A stretch of 6,957 nt of DNA, taken from JAAYAY01 sp964429355. GTDB lineage: Bacteria > Planctomycetota > Planctomycetia > Pirellulales > Thermoguttaceae. The notes below the pieces were generated by a model. That model was not told the origin of the DNA. It ran no database searches and saw only the letters and a program-made list of their open reading frames with translations. The stretch lies in NCBI GenBank assembly GCA_964429355.1, contig CAYSCH010000458.1, positions 1 through 6,957 on the forward strand. Reading direction: 5' to 3'. A program made the translations under genes and the position numbers. Below are positions 5,205 through 6,957 of the stretch, piece after piece (within the stretch, counting starts at the first letter, position 1; every line of letters begins with the position of its first letter).

Positions 5205-6957
5205 ATGGTAATCCAAACCAAGTCGTATGCCGCGACAATTCTGGCACTCGCCTGCTTGACCTTGTCCATCGGCCCGATCGATCCCGCCGAGGCAGCCGAA
5301 ACGGACCCGCTGCTGCTCGACTCCCCCAAAATCTCCTTCAGCATCTCGCCCGGCTCCGGCGCCTATCAGATCGCCGACAAACGCACGGGCGTCACTTGGT
5401 CAAGCAATCCTCGCCAGCCTCGACTGGGCACCGCCGTGCTCAGCGATGGCAAGGCGGATCAGCTCCTGCCCCTCAACCAGTTTCGCGCGACCGTCGCTCC
5501 GCGGCTCCTGGAACTCAGTCACACCCTCCCTGGCGCCGGCAACTCGACTCTCGGCATCCGCATTGAGCTCCTGCCTGACGACGAAACGCTCCGCATCTCG
5601 GCGGCCTGCACCGATACGCGCCTGCGCCGGCTTCGCCTCCTCGACGAAGCCCTATGGGTGACCGACGCCGACCACGACAGCGTCCTTGTGCCCGTCCGGC
5701 TCGGACTCCTCATACCGGCTGATAGCGGCAAGGCCTTTCAACACGACTTTCGTACGTCGGATTATGAGGGTTGCCACGCCGAAATGGTGGGCCTGTTCAA
5801 GGCCGGTTCCGCCGCCCTCGTCACCTGGCACGATACCGATTCCGTCTTCCACCTGGAGAGCGTCACCCAGAACGTTCCCGTGCCGTCATCCAGGCAGGCC
5901 TTGCTTCCCAGCCTGGATCTCTCGCCCAAGTCGGCCGCGTTCGACATTCGCCTGCTCGGCGACGCCTCCTATGGCGAGGTGGCCCGTGCCTATCGCGAGG
6001 TGGCCAAGGCCAAGGGCTACCTCGTCACCTGGGAAGAAAAACTGCGGGAATTGCCCCGCCGCGAGGCACTCTTCGGCGCCTCGAACGTCAAGCTCTGGAC
6101 CTGTCTGAATCGCCACATGAACGAAGAGAGCACGGCCGAAGAATCGGTCCGCGTCGAGTGGACCTTCGACCAGGCCGCCCAGATCGCCGAACATCTGAAA
6201 AACGATCTGGAAATCGACCGCGTCCTCTTCATTCTCGGCGGATGGACCAACGGCGGCTACGATTGCCGCCATCCCGACAACATGCCGGCCGCCCCCGAGT
6301 GCGGCGGCAACGAGGCCCTGGCCGATTGCGCCCGTCGTGTGGCGGCAATGGGCTACACCCTCGGTCTGCACGACAACTACCAGGACATGTATCGCGACGC
6401 TCCATCCTGGAGCGAAGACTGGCTCATGAAGGATCGCGAAGGAAATGTCCGCATGGGAGGCCGCTGGCTCGGCGGACGGGCTTATCTGACCTGCGCCGCA
6501 AAGGCTCTGGAACTGGCCCAACGCCCCCAGAATCTCCCCGAAGTCAACAAGCAGATCGCCCCAGGGGCCTACTTCATCGACACAACCTACGCCGTCGGGC
6601 TCCAGGAATGTTTCGACCCCCATCACCCCCTCACCCGGGCCGACGATATGCACTGGAAACAACAGCTGTCACGATACGCCCGTGGCCTGTTCGGCATCTT
6701 CGGCTCCGAGTGCGGCCGTGAATGGGCGATCCCCTGTTCCGACTTCTTCGAGGGCCTCTCCGGCGTGAGCGGCGGCCACTATCACAACACCGACCTTCTC
6801 GACCAGTTGGGCGCCGAACCGCTCCCCGTCTTCGAGATGATCTACCACGACTGCATCCAAATCTACGGCAAGTACGGCTACCAGCCCGAGAAGGCCACCC
6901 ACTATGTGCTCCACCACCTGCTCGTCGCCCGCCCCCTGAACTACCACCAGGTCCCCT
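5205..6957 (+). CDS. Secreted GH129/GH101-like glycosidase, 3' end outside the window
   Basis: The frame is open from the ATG at 5205 to the last base, giving 584 residues without a stop, so the C-terminus is missing. A signal peptide (Lys6, hydrophobic core at 9-22) likely ends near AEAA at residues 28-31. Residues about 35-285 look like a beta-sandwich. A TIM barrel begins near VKLWTC (295-300) and continues through GGWTNGGYDCRHPD (Asp353), LHDNYQDMY (389-397), GGRWLGGRAYLTC, YFIDTTYA (Asp459) and FGSECGREW (Glu502, Glu506). This order resembles the GH129 and GH101 families, which remove alpha-linked GalNAc or Gal-GalNAc from glycoproteins. Asp459 is the likely nucleophile and Glu502 the likely acid/base. 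From memory, the 43-residue spacing equals that of the catalytic pair in the Bifidobacterium bifidum GH129 enzyme. Similar barrel proteins of unassigned family exist, so the substrate is inferred. It may be co-transcribed with the GH36 gene. At least one barrel end and a C-terminal domain probably lie beyond the edge. Confidence 0.85.
   Translation, partial: MVIQTKSYAATILALACLTLSIGPIDPAEAAETDPLLLDSPKISFSISPGSGAYQIADKRTGVTWSSNPRQPRLGTAVLSDGKADQLLPLNQFRATVAPRLLELSHTLPGAGNSTLGIRIELLPDDETLRISAACTDTRLRRLRLLDEALWVTDADHDSVLVPVRLGLLIPADSGKAFQHDFRTSDYEGCHAEMVGLFKAGSAALVTWHDTDSVFHLESVTQNVPVPSSRQALLPSLDLSPKSAAFDIRLLGDASYGEVARAYREVAKAKGYLVTWEEKLRELPRREALFGASNVKLWTCLNRHMNEESTAEESVRVEWTFDQAAQIAEHLKNDLEIDRVLFILGGWTNGGYDCRHPDNMPAAPECGGNEALADCARRVAAMGYTLGLHDNYQDMYRDAPSWSEDWLMKDREGNVRMGGRWLGGRAYLTCAAKALELAQRPQNLPEVNKQIAPGAYFIDTTYAVGLQECFDPHHPLTRADDMHWKQQLSRYARGLFGIFGSECGREWAIPCSDFFEGLSGVSGGHYHNTDLLDQLGAEPLPVFEMIYHDCIQIYGKYGYQPEKATHYVLHHLLVARPLNYHQVP

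Noticed and set aside
5217..5255. Lipoprotein signal (LALAC) in the 5205 protein
   Set aside because: Cys17 lacks the required Leu at position -3, and a normal signal peptidase I site follows at residues 28-31.
5771..6721. Plus-strand open frame of 316 codons
   Set aside because: It is an arginine- and proline-rich frame-shifted shadow inside the 5205 glycosidase, whose own frame has the signal peptide and barrel motifs.

Overview
The window looks like a chromosomal segment from a polysaccharide-degrading bacterium of the Planctomycetes-Verrucomicrobia-Lentisphaerae (PVC) group. This is inference. It rests on high GC in the coding DNA (for example 40 of 60 bases at 4441-4500), several secreted glycan-active proteins in a row, an NPCBM domain fused to a GH36 enzyme, and loose gene spacing. 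A run of 20 N at 2541-2560 marks a scaffold gap, so this is probably a draft or metagenome assembly. All four genes are on the + strand.

Layout: 210-728 encodes a short cytoplasmic FMN nitroreductase-family protein. Positions 729-1120 hold a 392-base intergenic stretch that is poorer in GC than the genes, contains several inverted repeats and has few stops on either strand. Positions 1121-2338 encode an exported helical protein of a family I cannot name, probably an alpha/alpha-toroid glycan-active enzyme. Positions 2339-2580 are a spacer broken by the N gap. Positions 2581-5082 encode a secreted NPCBM plus GH36 alpha-galactosidase-type enzyme with clear catalytic motifs. After a 122-base spacer, a second secreted glycosidase starts at 5205 and runs off the right edge. 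Its barrel motifs resemble the GH129/GH101 alpha-N-acetylgalactosaminidase group.

The three exported proteins read as a small glycan-utilisation cluster. GH36 includes both alpha-galactosidases and alpha-N-acetylgalactosaminidases, and characterised GH129/GH101 enzymes release alpha-linked GalNAc or Gal-GalNAc. The cluster may therefore target a glycan with terminal alpha-Gal or alpha-GalNAc, such as a mucin-type glycan. The sequence does not fix the substrate. The nitroreductase has no evident link to this job and is likely an independent neighbour. No RNA genes, CRISPR array, transposase or prophage genes were found.
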